NCBI GenBank assembly: GCA_905199135.1
Contig: CAJKFC010000009.1
Location: 1 to 32,370 of the forward strand
Source of the DNA: an uncultured Eubacteriales bacterium
Lineage (GTDB): Bacteria; Bacillota; Clostridia; Oscillospirales; Butyricicoccaceae
Length of the DNA: 32,370 nucleotides
Reading direction: 5' to 3'
The position numbers were made by a program, and so were the translations under genes. Of the stretch, positions 7,331-15,656 are shown piece after piece. Numbering within the stretch: position 1 is the first letter of the stretch; each line of letters starts with the position of its first letter. The notes beneath the pieces are model-generated. The model made no database searches, was not told where the DNA came from, and was given only the letters and a program-made list of their open reading frames with translations.

Positions 7331-7816
7331 ATGTTTGATATCTTCACAGGCTCGATTTTAGCAGTCATCGCAGCGGCAATAGCCGTCATACCCTCCTGCA
7401 TGGGCTCGGCAAAGGGTGTAGGAATGGCAGGCGAGGCAGGCACAGGTGTTCTCACCGAAGACCCCTCCAAGTTCGGTTCTGTTCTTATCTTGCAGGCTCT
7501 TCCCGGCACACAGGGTATTTACGGACTTCTCGTAGCCTTTATCATACTGTTCACAAATCCCGATGTGTTCGCAGGCACACTTCCTCTCGTCCACGGCATG
7601 GCATATATCTTTGCCGCCCTGCCCATAGGCATAGTCGGCTACTATTCGGCAGTTAAGCAGGGCAGAGTTGCCGTTTCCGCCATGGCTATCGTTGCAAAAC
7701 AGCCGGGCGACGCCATGAAGGGCGTCATTTCGGCAGGTCTTGTCGAAACTTACGCCGTTCTCGCCCTCCTTATTTCGGTTCTGGCAGCCTTCGCCGTTCC
7801 GGGAATCGCAGGTTAA
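7331..7816 (+). CDS. ntpK: V-type ATPase proteolipid subunit K (c-ring)
   Basis: This 161 aa, very hydrophobic protein has four predicted membrane helices (a duplicated hairpin) and forms the rotating ion-carrying ring. The ion-binding glutamate is E139 in LVETYA. The other residues known to bind Na+ in the E. hirae ring are all present: Leu57, Thr60 and Gln61 in LPGTQG, and Gln110 in KQGRV, exactly 29 residues before the Glu as in E. hirae. Na+ specificity is therefore likely but not proven. Only one ion-binding Glu is present for two hairpins, as in E. hirae. Codon use is biased toward ATC and CGT-type codons compared with neighbours, consistent with the many copies needed per complex. Confidence 0.95.
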   Translation: MFDIFTGSILAVIAAAIAVIPSCMGSAKGVGMAGEAGTGVLTEDPSKFGSVLILQALPGTQGIYGLLVAFIILFTNPDVFAGTLPLVHGMAYIFAALPIGIVGYYSAVKQGRVAVSAMAIVAKQPGDAMKGVISAGLVETYAVLALLISVLAAFAVPGIAG

Positions 7817-7818
7817 AA

Positions 7819-8388
7819 ATGAAGGGCGCGGAAAACATAAGAGGCGTTATACTTGAGGAAGCTAAGGAAAACGCCGAGAAAATAGCGGCAGAAAGCCGCA
7901 AAAAGTGCAAGAAGATATCGGATGAAGGAAAGGCAAAGGCGGCTGAGTTTTTGGAAAAGGCTCAGAAGGAGACCGATGACACGGTCCGCTCCATGGCAGA
8001 GAGAAGCGATGTTGACGGCAGGCTCTATATGAGAAAGATCATGCTGGGCAAAAAGCAGGAGATAATAGCCGCCGTGTATCAGAAGACCCTCGAAAGGATT
8101 TCCGCCCTTGAGGGAGAGGAATATCTCTCCTTTCTCACGGCGGTCATAAAGAGAAGCGCCGAAGGCGGAGAGGTTGTGCTTTCCGAAGCAGACATGGAAA
8201 AATACGGCGAAAGCCTTATATCAAGGCTCGGCGAAGCCTTCACCCTTGCCGAAAAAGGCGAGAACATCGGCAAAGGCGCCGTCATAAGGCAGGGCAGGAT
8301 AGAGATAAACTGCAAGACAGCCTCCCTTGTCCAAAGGCTCGCTGATACAGAGGGCGGCGCCGTATCCGATATCCTTTTCGGAGGGTAG
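7819..8388 (+). CDS. ntpE: V-type ATPase peripheral stalk subunit E
   Basis: A 189 aa protein with a long charged N-terminal helix (1 to about 90, Lys/Glu/Ala-rich) and a compact C-terminal domain (about 95-189). This is the usual architecture of subunit E, which pairs with subunit G/H and connects the catalytic head to subunit I. It begins 2 nt after the ntpK stop and ends 3 nt before ntpC, so it is part of one polycistronic message. Assignment is from architecture and operon position more than from single motifs. Confidence 0.9.
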   Translation: MKGAENIRGVILEEAKENAEKIAAESRKKCKKISDEGKAKAAEFLEKAQKETDDTVRSMAERSDVDGRLYMRKIMLGKKQEIIAAVYQKTLERISALEGEEYLSFLTAVIKRSAEGGEVVLSEADMEKYGESLISRLGEAFTLAEKGENIGKGAVIRQGRIEINCKTASLVQRLADTEGGAVSDILFGG

Positions 8389-8391
8389 AGC

Positions 8392-9384
8392 ATGAAAAAG
8401 GTCAAGGATACCGATTTCCTCCACATCAGCGCCAGAATCAAGATGCTCGAAAAGAATCTTCTGACCAAAGAGGACATGGACAGAATGCTCCACGCTCCGT
8501 CGGCGGAGGAGGCGGCAAAGATAGCCGTCGACAAGGGGTATACACCCTTTGAGCCCCGCTCCCAGAGCTCCATGGACGGGTCGCTGGACAAGAGCTTTAA
8601 AGAGCTAATGGCCCTTTTGGAAAGCTATATGCCCAACAAGGCCCTTTTGGACTTCTTTAAAATAAGGAACGATTACAGCAATATAAAGGCGATAATCAAG
8701 GGCGATGCCGTCATGGCCGACATAAAGGACATACTTTCCGAGTGCGGCGTGTATACAAGGCACGAGATTATGGATATGGTCAGGGACAACGACTTTTCAA
8801 ACGCCGAAAAGGTCATGGCAGACGCCATAGTTTCCTCTCGTGAGATACTTTCGAGGACAAAGGACCCACAGCTTTCCGACATAGCTCTGGACAAGGCCAT
8901 GTATGAGCATATGGGACTTTTGGCTCAGCGTTCGGGCAGCGATTTTCTCATGGGCTACTATAAAAACACCGTCGACGGGGACAATCTCAGGGCGGCTGTC
9001 AGGGTAATCAAGATGAAAAAGCCCATAGAGTTCATGGAAAATGTCATAGCCGATGGCGGAAATGTAAAAAAGAGCGAGTTTCTCACAGAGGAGCCCGACA
9101 TAGAGAAGATTTACGGTAATCCCCCCTTCAGATCGGCGGCAAAGCCCGCCGAGGCGGTGATAAAGGGAGAGGCTCTTTTCGCAAGGCTCGACATAGAGGT
9201 CGACAATGTCCTCATGGAGTATGCCAGAAAGGCCAAGGCGGTCTCTTTCGGAGACATGACGGTTTTGGGCTATGTCATGGCCCGTGAGAGGGAGATAAAT
9301 CAGATACGCACCGTCATCACGGGAAAAAACGCCAAGAGATCCCCCGAAAAAATAGCAGAAAGTCTGAGGCTTGGTTATGTATAA
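8392..9384 (+). CDS. ntpC: V-type ATPase subunit C (d-subunit, rotor/ring adaptor)
   Basis: A 330 aa soluble protein that sits as a funnel on the proteolipid ring and links it to the central stalk. It shows the repeated helical pattern of the family, including FFKIRNDYSNIKAIIKG near residue 87 and the C-terminal block VMAREREINQIRTVITGK. Length is normal for the family (about 330-350). The ribosome binding site GGAGGG overlaps the end of ntpE. Its last codons overlap the start of the next gene by 8 nt. Confidence 0.94.
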   Translation: MKKVKDTDFLHISARIKMLEKNLLTKEDMDRMLHAPSAEEAAKIAVDKGYTPFEPRSQSSMDGSLDKSFKELMALLESYMPNKALLDFFKIRNDYSNIKAIIKGDAVMADIKDILSECGVYTRHEIMDMVRDNDFSNAEKVMADAIVSSREILSRTKDPQLSDIALDKAMYEHMGLLAQRSGSDFLMGYYKNTVDGDNLRAAVRVIKMKKPIEFMENVIADGGNVKKSEFLTEEPDIEKIYGNPPFRSAAKPAEAVIKGEALFARLDIEVDNVLMEYARKAKAVSFGDMTVLGYVMAREREINQIRTVITGKNAKRSPEKIAESLRLGYV

Positions 9385-9694
9385 ATGCGGAGTTATAGGC
9401 GACGCCCAGAGCGTCATGGGTTTTAAAGCTTTGGGGCTTCACACCGAGGTCTGCTCGGGCGATATGCAGGCCGCAAAGGCGCTGCACACCATGGCGAGAG
9501 AGGACTATGCCGTCATCTTCATCACCGAGCAGCTGGCGAGCCTTATAAGGGAGGACATAGACAGATATAAAGATGTGCCCGAAATAGCCGTCATACCCAT
9601 ACCGGGCGTGGGCGGCAGCATGGGAATAGGCATATCGGAGATACACTCGGCCGTCGAGAGGGCGGTGGGCGCCGATATTCTCAAGGAAAAATAG
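9377..9694 (+). CDS. ntpG: V-type ATPase central stalk subunit F (NtpG)
   Basis: A 105 aa Rossmann-like protein: GVIGDAQSVMGFKALG at the N-terminus and IPIPGVGGSMGIG near the end are characteristic of subunit F, which binds subunit D in the rotor. An in-frame TTG at 9371 is possible, but the ATG at 9377 was chosen because it gives the usual N-terminus MYKCGVIGD and has TGAGG at 9365. The overlap with ntpC implies translational coupling. Named ntpG in the Enterococcus scheme and atpF/ahaF in others. Confidence 0.93.
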   Translation: MYKCGVIGDAQSVMGFKALGLHTEVCSGDMQAAKALHTMAREDYAVIFITEQLASLIREDIDRYKDVPEIAVIPIPGVGGSMGIGISEIHSAVERAVGADILKEK

Positions 9695-9715
9695 GGCATT
9701 ATGGAGAACTGACAC

Positions 9716-11491
9716 ATGAATGAACAAGGAAAAATCGTAAAGGTAGCCGGTCCCCTCGTGGTGGCTTCGGGAATGGAAGGCGCCAACATGTTCGATGTGG
9801 TGCGAGTGGGCAAGGCGAGACTTATAGGCGAGATCATAGAGATGAGGGGCGGCGACGCCTCTGTGCAGGTCTATGAGGAGACCTCGGGCATAGCCCCCGG
9901 TGATGAGGTGGTCAGCACAGGCGCACCGCTGTCTGTTGATTTGGGCCCCGGACTCATAGGCAATATATACGACGGAATTCAGAGACCTCTCGAGGACATA
10001 AGGGCGGTTTCGGGCGATGTAATCGGCCGCGGCGTCGAGGTGCCCTCTATAAGCAGGGAGAAAAAATGGGCTTTTGAGCCTGCCGTCAAAGTCGGAGATA
10101 AAGTCTCCGAGGGCGATATAATAGGAAATGTCGACGAGACAATCGTGGTAAAGCACAAAATCATGGTGCCCATAGGCATAAAGGGCACAGTGAAGGATAT
10201 AAAGAAGGGCGAGTTTACCGTCGAGGAGACGGTGTGCACATTAGAGGACGAAAAGGGCAAAACACACAATCTGACCCTCATGCAGAAATGGCCCGTCCGC
10301 GTGGGCAGACCCTATAAGACAAAGCTTTCGCCCACAATACCCATGATAACGGGACAGAGGACGATAGACACCTTCTTCCCCATAGCCAAAGGCGGCACGG
10401 CGGCAATACCCGGGCCCTTCGGCAGCGGCAAGACGGTGACACAGCATCAGCTGGCAAAATGGTCCGATGTGGACATAGTGGTCTATGTGGGCTGCGGCGA
10501 GCGCGGCAACGAGATGACCGATGTTCTGAGAGAATTCCCCACCCTGAGTGATCCGAGGACGGGAGAGAGCATAATGAAGAGGACGGTGCTCATAGCCAAT
10601 ACCTCCGATATGCCTGTTGCCGCCCGTGAGGCGTCGGTTTATACAGGCATAACGATAGCCGAATATTACAGAGACATGGGATATAATGTAGCCGTCATAG
10701 CCGACAGTACCTCCAGATGGGCGGAGGCTCTCAGAGAGATGTCGGGCAGACTTGAGGAGATGCCGGGCGAAGAGGGCTATCCCGCATATCTCGGCTCGAG
10801 ACTTGCCCAGTTCTACGAGAGAGCCGGCAGAGTCATCTGCAAGGGCAGCGACGGCAGAGAGGCAAGCCTTTCGGCCATAGGCGCCGTATCCCCTCCGGGC
10901 GGCGATATCTCCGAGCCTGTATCCCAGGCGACGCTGAGAATAGTCAAGGTCTTCTGGGGACTGGACAGCTCCCTTGCCTACCGCAGACACTTCCCTGCAA
11001 TAAACTGGCTCAACAGCTATTCGCTGTACTTTGACAGGCTTAAAGAGTGGTTTTCGGGCAATATAGCTCAGAATTTTGTCGAGCAGCGCCACGAGGCCAT
11101 GACAATTCTGCAAAAGGAGAGTGAGCTTGAGGAGATAGTCAAGCTGGTCGGCATAGACGCCCTTTCGGGTACAGACCGCCTGACCATGGAGGCCGCCCAG
11201 ATGATAAGGGAGGACTTCTTGCAGCAGAACGCCATGAGCGACACCGACAGCTATTGCTCCCTCGACAAGCAGTACGCCCTTTTGGGTCTCATAATGGAGT
11301 ATTACAGAGAGGCAGGCAAGGCCATAGCGGCGGGAGCCGACATGAACAAGGTCTTTGCCATAGAGTCGAGATACAGAATAGGCCGAGGCAAAGATGTGCC
11401 CCAGAGCGAGTACAAAAAGCAGTTTGCCGATATTTCGGCCTCCATGAAGACCGAGCTTGAAAGACTTTCCAAAGAGGAGGCGAGCCTGTAA
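9716..11491 (+). CDS. ntpA: V-type ATPase catalytic subunit A
   Basis: The catalytic 591 aa subunit that hydrolyses or makes ATP. The P-loop GPFGSGKT lies at residues 233-240, followed by VGCGERGNEM and DSTSRWAEALREMSGRLEEM, all signature blocks of V/A-type A subunits. The non-homologous bulge region characteristic of A subunits (about 110-200) is present, which separates it from F-type beta. Length is normal. It starts 21 nt after ntpG and its stop overlaps the ntpB start (TAATG), so A and B are translated in step to give the 3:3 head. Confidence 0.98.
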   Translation: MNEQGKIVKVAGPLVVASGMEGANMFDVVRVGKARLIGEIIEMRGGDASVQVYEETSGIAPGDEVVSTGAPLSVDLGPGLIGNIYDGIQRPLEDIRAVSGDVIGRGVEVPSISREKKWAFEPAVKVGDKVSEGDIIGNVDETIVVKHKIMVPIGIKGTVKDIKKGEFTVEETVCTLEDEKGKTHNLTLMQKWPVRVGRPYKTKLSPTIPMITGQRTIDTFFPIAKGGTAAIPGPFGSGKTVTQHQLAKWSDVDIVVYVGCGERGNEMTDVLREFPTLSDPRTGESIMKRTVLIANTSDMPVAAREASVYTGITIAEYYRDMGYNVAVIADSTSRWAEALREMSGRLEEMPGEEGYPAYLGSRLAQFYERAGRVICKGSDGREASLSAIGAVSPPGGDISEPVSQATLRIVKVFWGLDSSLAYRRHFPAINWLNSYSLYFDRLKEWFSGNIAQNFVEQRHEAMTILQKESELEEIVKLVGIDALSGTDRLTMEAAQMIREDFLQQNAMSDTDSYCSLDKQYALLGLIMEYYREAGKAIAAGADMNKVFAIESRYRIGRGKDVPQSEYKKQFADISASMKTELERLSKEEASL

Positions 11492-12867
11492 TGATAAAGG
11501 AATACAGAACTATACAGGAGGTGGCGGGCCCCCTCATGCTGGTGACGGGAGTCACCGATGTGGCATATAACGAGTTGGGCGAGATCGAGCTTCAAAACGG
11601 AGAGGTCAGACGCTGCCGCGTGCTGGAGGTCGACGGAGAAAACGCCCTCGTGCAGCTTTTTGAAAGCTCGGCGGGCATCAACCTCAAGGATTCAAGGATA
11701 AGATTTTTGGGCAAGGGCATAGAGCTGGCGGTTTCCCCCGACATGCTGGGCAGAGTTTTTGACGGCATGGGCAACCCCATAGACGACGGCCCCGAGATAC
11801 TGCCCGAAAAGAGCCTCGACATCAACGGCACACCCCTTAACCCCGCGGCAAGAGACTACCCCTCGGAGTTTATACAGACGGGCATTTCGGCAATAGACGG
11901 CCTCAACACACTGGTAAGAGGACAGAAACTGCCCATCTTCTCGGGTTCAGGTATGCCCCACGCCGAGCTGGGTGCCCAGATAGCAAGACAGGCAAAGGTG
12001 CTCAAAAACGACAGCAAGTTCGCCGTTGTATTTGCCGCCGTCGGCATAACATTTGAAGAGGCCGACTTCTTCGTGCAGGACTTCAAAAAGACGGGAGCCA
12101 TCGAGCGCACCGTGCTCTTTATGAACCTTGCCAACGACCCTGCCATCGAGCGTATAGCCACACCCCGTATGGCTCTCACAGCCGCCGAGTATCTGGCATT
12201 TGATTTGGGAATGCAGGTGCTCGTCATAATCACCGATATAACCAACTACTGCGAAGCTCTCCGTGAGGTTTCGGCGGCGAGAAAGGAAGTCCCCGGACGA
12301 AGGGGCTATCCCGGTTATCTCTACACCGACCTTGCCACCATGTATGAAAGGGCGGGCAGAGTGCTGGGCAAGGAGGGTTCAATTACCATGATACCCATAC
12401 TCTCCATGCCCGAGGACGACAAGACCCACCCCATACCCGACCTTACGGGCTACATCACCGAGGGTCAGATAATACTTTCGAGAGAGCTTTACAGAAAGAG
12501 CGTGACACCTCCCATCGATGTTCTCCCCTCACTTTCCCGTCTTAAGGACAAGGGTATAGGCGAGGGCAAGACCAGAGAGGATCACGCAGGCACCATGAAC
12601 CAGCTTTTCGCCGCCTACGCCAGAGGTAAGGACGCAAAAGAGCTCATGGTAATTTTGGGCGAGGCAGCCCTCACAGAGACCGACAAGCTCTACGCAAAGT
12701 TTGCCGACGAGTTTGAAAAGAGATATGTCTCCCAGGGCTACTACACCAACAGAACGATAGAAGAAACCTTGGACATCGGCTGGGAGCTTCTGGCGATATT
12801 CCCCGAGACCGAGCTCAAGAGAATAAAGCCGGAATATATCGAAAAATATCATCCGCGCTACAAATAG
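11491..12867 (+). CDS. ntpB: V-type ATPase non-catalytic subunit B
   Basis: The 458 aa B subunit alternates with A in the head. In place of a P-loop it has SGSGMPHAELGAQIARQ, as expected for B subunits, and it contains ITDITNYCEALREVSAARKE and the C-terminal block KRYVSQGYYTNRTIEETLD. Length is normal. Transcription probably continues into the three small membrane protein genes that follow after 56 bp. In other ntp operons the next gene is D, which here lies 1.5 kb further on. Confidence 0.97.
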   Translation: MIKEYRTIQEVAGPLMLVTGVTDVAYNELGEIELQNGEVRRCRVLEVDGENALVQLFESSAGINLKDSRIRFLGKGIELAVSPDMLGRVFDGMGNPIDDGPEILPEKSLDINGTPLNPAARDYPSEFIQTGISAIDGLNTLVRGQKLPIFSGSGMPHAELGAQIARQAKVLKNDSKFAVVFAAVGITFEEADFFVQDFKKTGAIERTVLFMNLANDPAIERIATPRMALTAAEYLAFDLGMQVLVIITDITNYCEALREVSAARKEVPGRRGYPGYLYTDLATMYERAGRVLGKEGSITMIPILSMPEDDKTHPIPDLTGYITEGQIILSRELYRKSVTPPIDVLPSLSRLKDKGIGEGKTREDHAGTMNQLFAAYARGKDAKELMVILGEAALTETDKLYAKFADEFEKRYVSQGYYTNRTIEETLDIGWELLAIFPETELKRIKPEYIEKYHPRYK

Positions 12868-12923
12868 ACAACTGAACAGGCCGCTTTATCTCTCTTGAAT
12901 ATTATATATTTAAGGAGGCCGCT

Positions 12924-13373
12924 ATGAAAAAGCTTATTTTGCAGGCGATTGTGTGTGTTCTGATAGGAGCCATCGTCACAGGCGGATTTACCTATTTCGC
13001 AGAGCGCATGGAGGAAATCGGCGAGGAAAACGGCAAAAAGGATACTGCACCCTTAGGATATAACATGTCCGAAGCCGCAATATTTGCGGGAGGAGCCGTG
13101 ATAATCTTCATGGGATTTCCCTCGCTGGGCACCCACTTTACAAGGAGCACCGTTGACAAAAGCAACAGCAGTTTTATGAAAAACGGCGGAAACATGGCCG
13201 ATATAGCGGTGGTTTACAAAAACAATCCCAAGGGAGTTTTGGAGCATGTCAAATCCCCCGAAAGGGTGCTCACCCAAAAACGCAAAGGCATGAGGATTAT
13301 CGAGGCGCTTCTGCCGTTTATAATAGGCATTCTGTTTATAACGGCGGGAGCCATAGGATTGATGAATTATTAA
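12924..13373 (+). CDS. Unknown three-helix membrane protein, paralog 1 of 3
   Basis: I do not recognise this 149 aa family. Predicted membrane helices are at about 4-25, 50-68 and 125-146. Between helices 2 and 3 lies a hydrophilic loop with YKNNPKG (98-104) followed by EHVKSPERV. The block before and through helix 2 reads GYNMSEAAIFAGGAVI, then GTHFTRS. All these features recur in the next two genes. The ribosome binding site AAGGAGG is 5 nt before the ATG. It sits between ntpB and ntpD, so a role in assembling, anchoring or tuning the V-type ATPase is likely by position only. Other possibilities are a lipid-linked or ion-leak modulator; nothing in the sequence indicates an enzyme. Confidence 0.85.
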   Translation: MKKLILQAIVCVLIGAIVTGGFTYFAERMEEIGEENGKKDTAPLGYNMSEAAIFAGGAVIIFMGFPSLGTHFTRSTVDKSNSSFMKNGGNMADIAVVYKNNPKGVLEHVKSPERVLTQKRKGMRIIEALLPFIIGILFITAGAIGLMNY

Positions 13374-13433
13374 GCGCAAAGCAAAGACCCTGCCCCCTGA
13401 AGTTGTAAATTTTTAATTTTTAAGGAGGTCACT

Positions 13434-13892
13434 ATGAAAAAGTTAGTTTTGCAAGCAATCGCATGTATTCTGATAGGAGTAATAGTCACGGGCATATTCA
13501 CTTTCTTTATTGACGCTTATGAAAAGAGAGCTTTGGAAAACGGCGGAGAGTCGGAGAAAAACCCTGCCTATGAGAAAATCGACATGCCGATAGGCTATAA
13601 CATAGCCGAGTCCGCAAGCTTTGCGGGCGGCGCCGTAATGGTGCTAATGGGTCTCACATCGCTGGGCACCCACCTGACAAGGAGCTTTATGCTCAACAAC
13701 AAGGGAAACGCGGTAGACATAGCGGTGGTGTATAAAAACAACCCCAAGGGACTTGCAGAGCATGTGAAATCCCCCGAGAGAGTGTATTCGGAAGAGGGAA
13801 GCAAGGCCTATAAAATCGCAGAGAGGGCTCTCCCCTTTGTGATAGGACTTATATTTATAATAGCAGGCACCATCGGCGTAATGCAGTATTGA
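13434..13892 (+). CDS. Unknown three-helix membrane protein, paralog 2 of 3
   Basis: A 152 aa protein, by eye identical to paralog 1 at about half its positions. It shares MKKL-LQAI at the start, GYN-(A/S)E-A-FAGGAV, SLGTH-TRS, DIAVVYKNNPKG (loop motif at 100-106), EHVKSPERV and a C-terminal helix ending in IG-M-Y. The linker between helix 1 and helix 2 is about ten residues longer. The upstream sequence (T-rich tract, then TAAGGAGGTC) also resembles that of paralog 1, so the duplicated unit included the ribosome binding site. Function is unknown; the context is the interior of the V-type ATPase operon. Confidence 0.85.
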   Translation: MKKLVLQAIACILIGVIVTGIFTFFIDAYEKRALENGGESEKNPAYEKIDMPIGYNIAESASFAGGAVMVLMGLTSLGTHLTRSFMLNNKGNAVDIAVVYKNNPKGLAEHVKSPERVYSEEGSKAYKIAERALPFVIGLIFIIAGTIGVMQY

Positions 13893-13926
13893 CGGCAAAC
13901 CTTTATATTAAAAAGGAGGGAAAGCT

Positions 13927-14361
13927 GTGAATAAGCTCGTTAAAAAGGCTCTTGTCTGTCTCCTTGTCGCCCTTATGGTATCGGGCGGCGCAGGGCTCTT
14001 TATGGACAAGATGGAGAAAAACTCCCAAACGAGCGACTATCCCAAGGAGGATATGCCGCTTGAATACAACCTCGCCGAGGGAGCCGCTTTCGCGGGAATA
14101 ATCGTCATAGTGTTCATGGGCTTTTCGGCCTTCGGCACAATGGTGACGAGAAGCGTTGTCTACAACAGAGGCGCCAGGGCATACGAATCGGTAAGCATCT
14201 ACAAGAACAACCCCAAAGGAGTTGTCGAGCATGTAAATCCAAGCACCAAAAGCCCTGTGATGCAAAATAAAAGGGCCGAGCTCATCTGGAGCACGCTGAT
14301 ACCCTTTATAATCGGCGGCGTGTTTTTCATAGCGGGCCTTGTGTATACGGCAAGTTACTGA
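13927..14361 (+). CDS. Unknown three-helix membrane protein, paralog 3 of 3
   Basis: A 144 aa protein and the most divergent of the three. It keeps EYNLAEGAAFAG, FMG and VTRS around helix 2, IYKNNPKGVVEHV in the loop (YKNNPKG at 92-98) and a C-terminal helix starting IPFIIGG. The segment after EHV differs (NPSTKSP in place of KSPERV). The start codon is GTG at 13927, with AAGGAGGG upstream. It lies 34 bp after paralog 2 and 25 bp before ntpD, so it is inside the operon. The motif shared by all three, YKNNPKG, marks the likely functional loop. Confidence 0.83.
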   Translation: MNKLVKKALVCLLVALMVSGGAGLFMDKMEKNSQTSDYPKEDMPLEYNLAEGAAFAGIIVIVFMGFSAFGTMVTRSVVYNRGARAYESVSIYKNNPKGVVEHVNPSTKSPVMQNKRAELIWSTLIPFIIGGVFFIAGLVYTASY

Positions 14362-14386
14362 CCCTTTCGGGTAAAGAGGTGAAAAA

Positions 14387-15034
14387 ATGGCAAGACTTAT
14401 GGTGAATCCCACACGAATGGAGCTGACCCGTCTCAAAAAAAGACTGAGCACGGCGACAAGAGGCCATAAGCTTTTAAAGGACAAAAGAGACGAGCTGATG
14501 AAGCAGTTTTTAGACCTTGTAAGGCTCAATGAGCAGCTCAGGCTCCATGTGGAAAGCTCTCTTGAGGAGGCCTACGGCGGCTTTGCCGTGGCGGGCGCCG
14601 TCATGAGCAGAAAGGCTGTCGAGCAGACCTTTCTCTACCCCAAGCAGAGCGTCGCCATCGAGATGGACTTTAAAAACATAATGTCGGTCAATGTGCCCCG
14701 TTATTCGATAACCACAAAGACCGACAACATAGGAGACATATATCCCTACGGCTTTTCGGGAACGCCCGGAGCGCTGGACGACGCAGTCAATGTCATGTCG
14801 TCGGTGCTTACAGACATGCTGCGACTGGCAGAGACCGAAAAGACGGTAAAGCTTCTGGCGGAAGAGATAGAAAAGACCCGCCGCAGGGTAAACGCTCTGG
14901 AATATGTCATGATTCCCCAGCTTCAGGAGACCATAAGATACATCACCATGAAGCTTGAGGAAAACGATAGAGGCAATCTGTCAAGACTGATGAAGGTCAA
15001 GGACATGATGCTCGAGGAGAAGTATAAAAACTGA
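14387..15034 (+). CDS. ntpD: V-type ATPase central shaft subunit D
   Basis: A 215 aa protein forming the rotating coiled-coil shaft. The N-terminus MARLMVNPTRMELTRLKKRL, soon followed by GHKLLKDKRDELMKQF, is the classic start of the family. A second long helix (about 155-200, ending in LEYVMIPQLQETIRYI) completes the antiparallel coil. Length is normal. This is the last ATPase gene; no subunit beyond F-I-K-E-C-G-A-B-D is expected. A GC-rich hairpin follows the stop. Confidence 0.96.
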   Translation: MARLMVNPTRMELTRLKKRLSTATRGHKLLKDKRDELMKQFLDLVRLNEQLRLHVESSLEEAYGGFAVAGAVMSRKAVEQTFLYPKQSVAIEMDFKNIMSVNVPRYSITTKTDNIGDIYPYGFSGTPGALDDAVNVMSSVLTDMLRLAETEKTVKLLAEEIEKTRRRVNALEYVMIPQLQETIRYITMKLEENDRGNLSRLMKVKDMMLEEKYKN

Positions 15035-15039
15035 TGTGT

Positions 15040-15071
15040 CCGCCGCGGAGGGGATATTCTCCCCGCGGCGG
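15040..15071 (+). other. GC-rich intercistronic hairpin after ntpD
   Basis: CCGCCGC (15040-15046) pairs with GCGGCGG (15065-15071), and an inner GGGGA / TCCCC stem continues it across a 3-nt bulge. The 3' side is GAAAAAATAAC rather than a T run, so this is not a standard terminator. It may stabilise the ATPase mRNA end or reduce expression of the next gene. Confidence 0.6.
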
Positions 15072-15098
15072 GAAAAAATAACTATGAAGGAAATTTTT

Positions 15099-15608
15099 AT
15101 GAAAACCGAAAACTTCGGGTTTTCGGTGTGGGAAAAAGAAGATTTTGAAAAAATGCTGTCCCTCTACTCCGAAAAGGAGATATCCCGCTATATAACTGCG
15201 GGGGGAGTTTTCCCAAAGGAGCAGATAGAGGAAAGATTTTCAAGAGAGCTTGAAAATCTTGAAAAATACGGCGTGCAGTACTGGCCCGTCACAGATCTTA
15301 AAAACGGAGAGCTCGCAGGCTGCTGCGGCTTCCGCCCCAAAGGGGGAAGGTGGCAGTATGAGTGCGGAATACATCTCAAAAGCGCATACCACGGCACGGG
15401 GGCGGCCAGAGAGATTATGACAAAGGCACTGGAATACGGCTTTGAAAAGCTGGAACAGACCGCCTTTTTCGCAGGCTGCAACCCCAATAACCTAAAGTCA
15501 AAAGGCTTTATGAAAAAGCTGGGCTTTGAGTATATAGGGGACGAATACTATGCGCCCACAGGGCTCATGCACCCGTCCTTTGAGATAAAAAAGGAAAAAT
15601 TGATTTGA
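15099..15608 (+). CDS. GNAT-family N-acetyltransferase
   Basis: A 169 aa protein resembling the RimJ/RimL-like GNAT group that acetylates protein N-termini or small amines using acetyl-CoA. The pattern includes the N-terminal strand FGFSVWEKEDFEKMLSLY, the central AGCCGFRPKGGRWQYECG, an acetyl-CoA loop region GIHLKSAYHGTGAARE (about 107-122) and the late block GCNPNNLKSKGFMKKLGFEY, typical of this branch. An in-frame ATG lies at 15084, but the ATG at 15099 has AAGGA (15087-15091) at the right distance. It follows the ntpD hairpin and is read in the same direction. The substrate cannot be told from the sequence. Confidence 0.88.
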   Translation: MKTENFGFSVWEKEDFEKMLSLYSEKEISRYITAGGVFPKEQIEERFSRELENLEKYGVQYWPVTDLKNGELAGCCGFRPKGGRWQYECGIHLKSAYHGTGAAREIMTKALEYGFEKLEQTAFFAGCNPNNLKSKGFMKKLGFEYIGDEYYAPTGLMHPSFEIKKEKLI

Positions 15609-15656
15609 AAACATGCCGAAAGGCTTTGATATACAGCAAAAACAGGAGGTTCAACC

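Noticed and set aside
12868..12923. Separate promoter for the three paralogous membrane proteins
   Set aside because: TATTAT at 12900 is present, but no acceptable -35 lies at 16-18 bp; read-through from the ATPase promoter is more likely.
15040..15071. Intrinsic terminator after ntpD
   Set aside because: The hairpin is strong but is followed by A rather than T residues on the transcribed strand.
15036..15098. Upstream extension of the acetyltransferase to 15036
   Set aside because: It would run through the GC hairpin and has no ribosome binding site; ATG 15099 has one.
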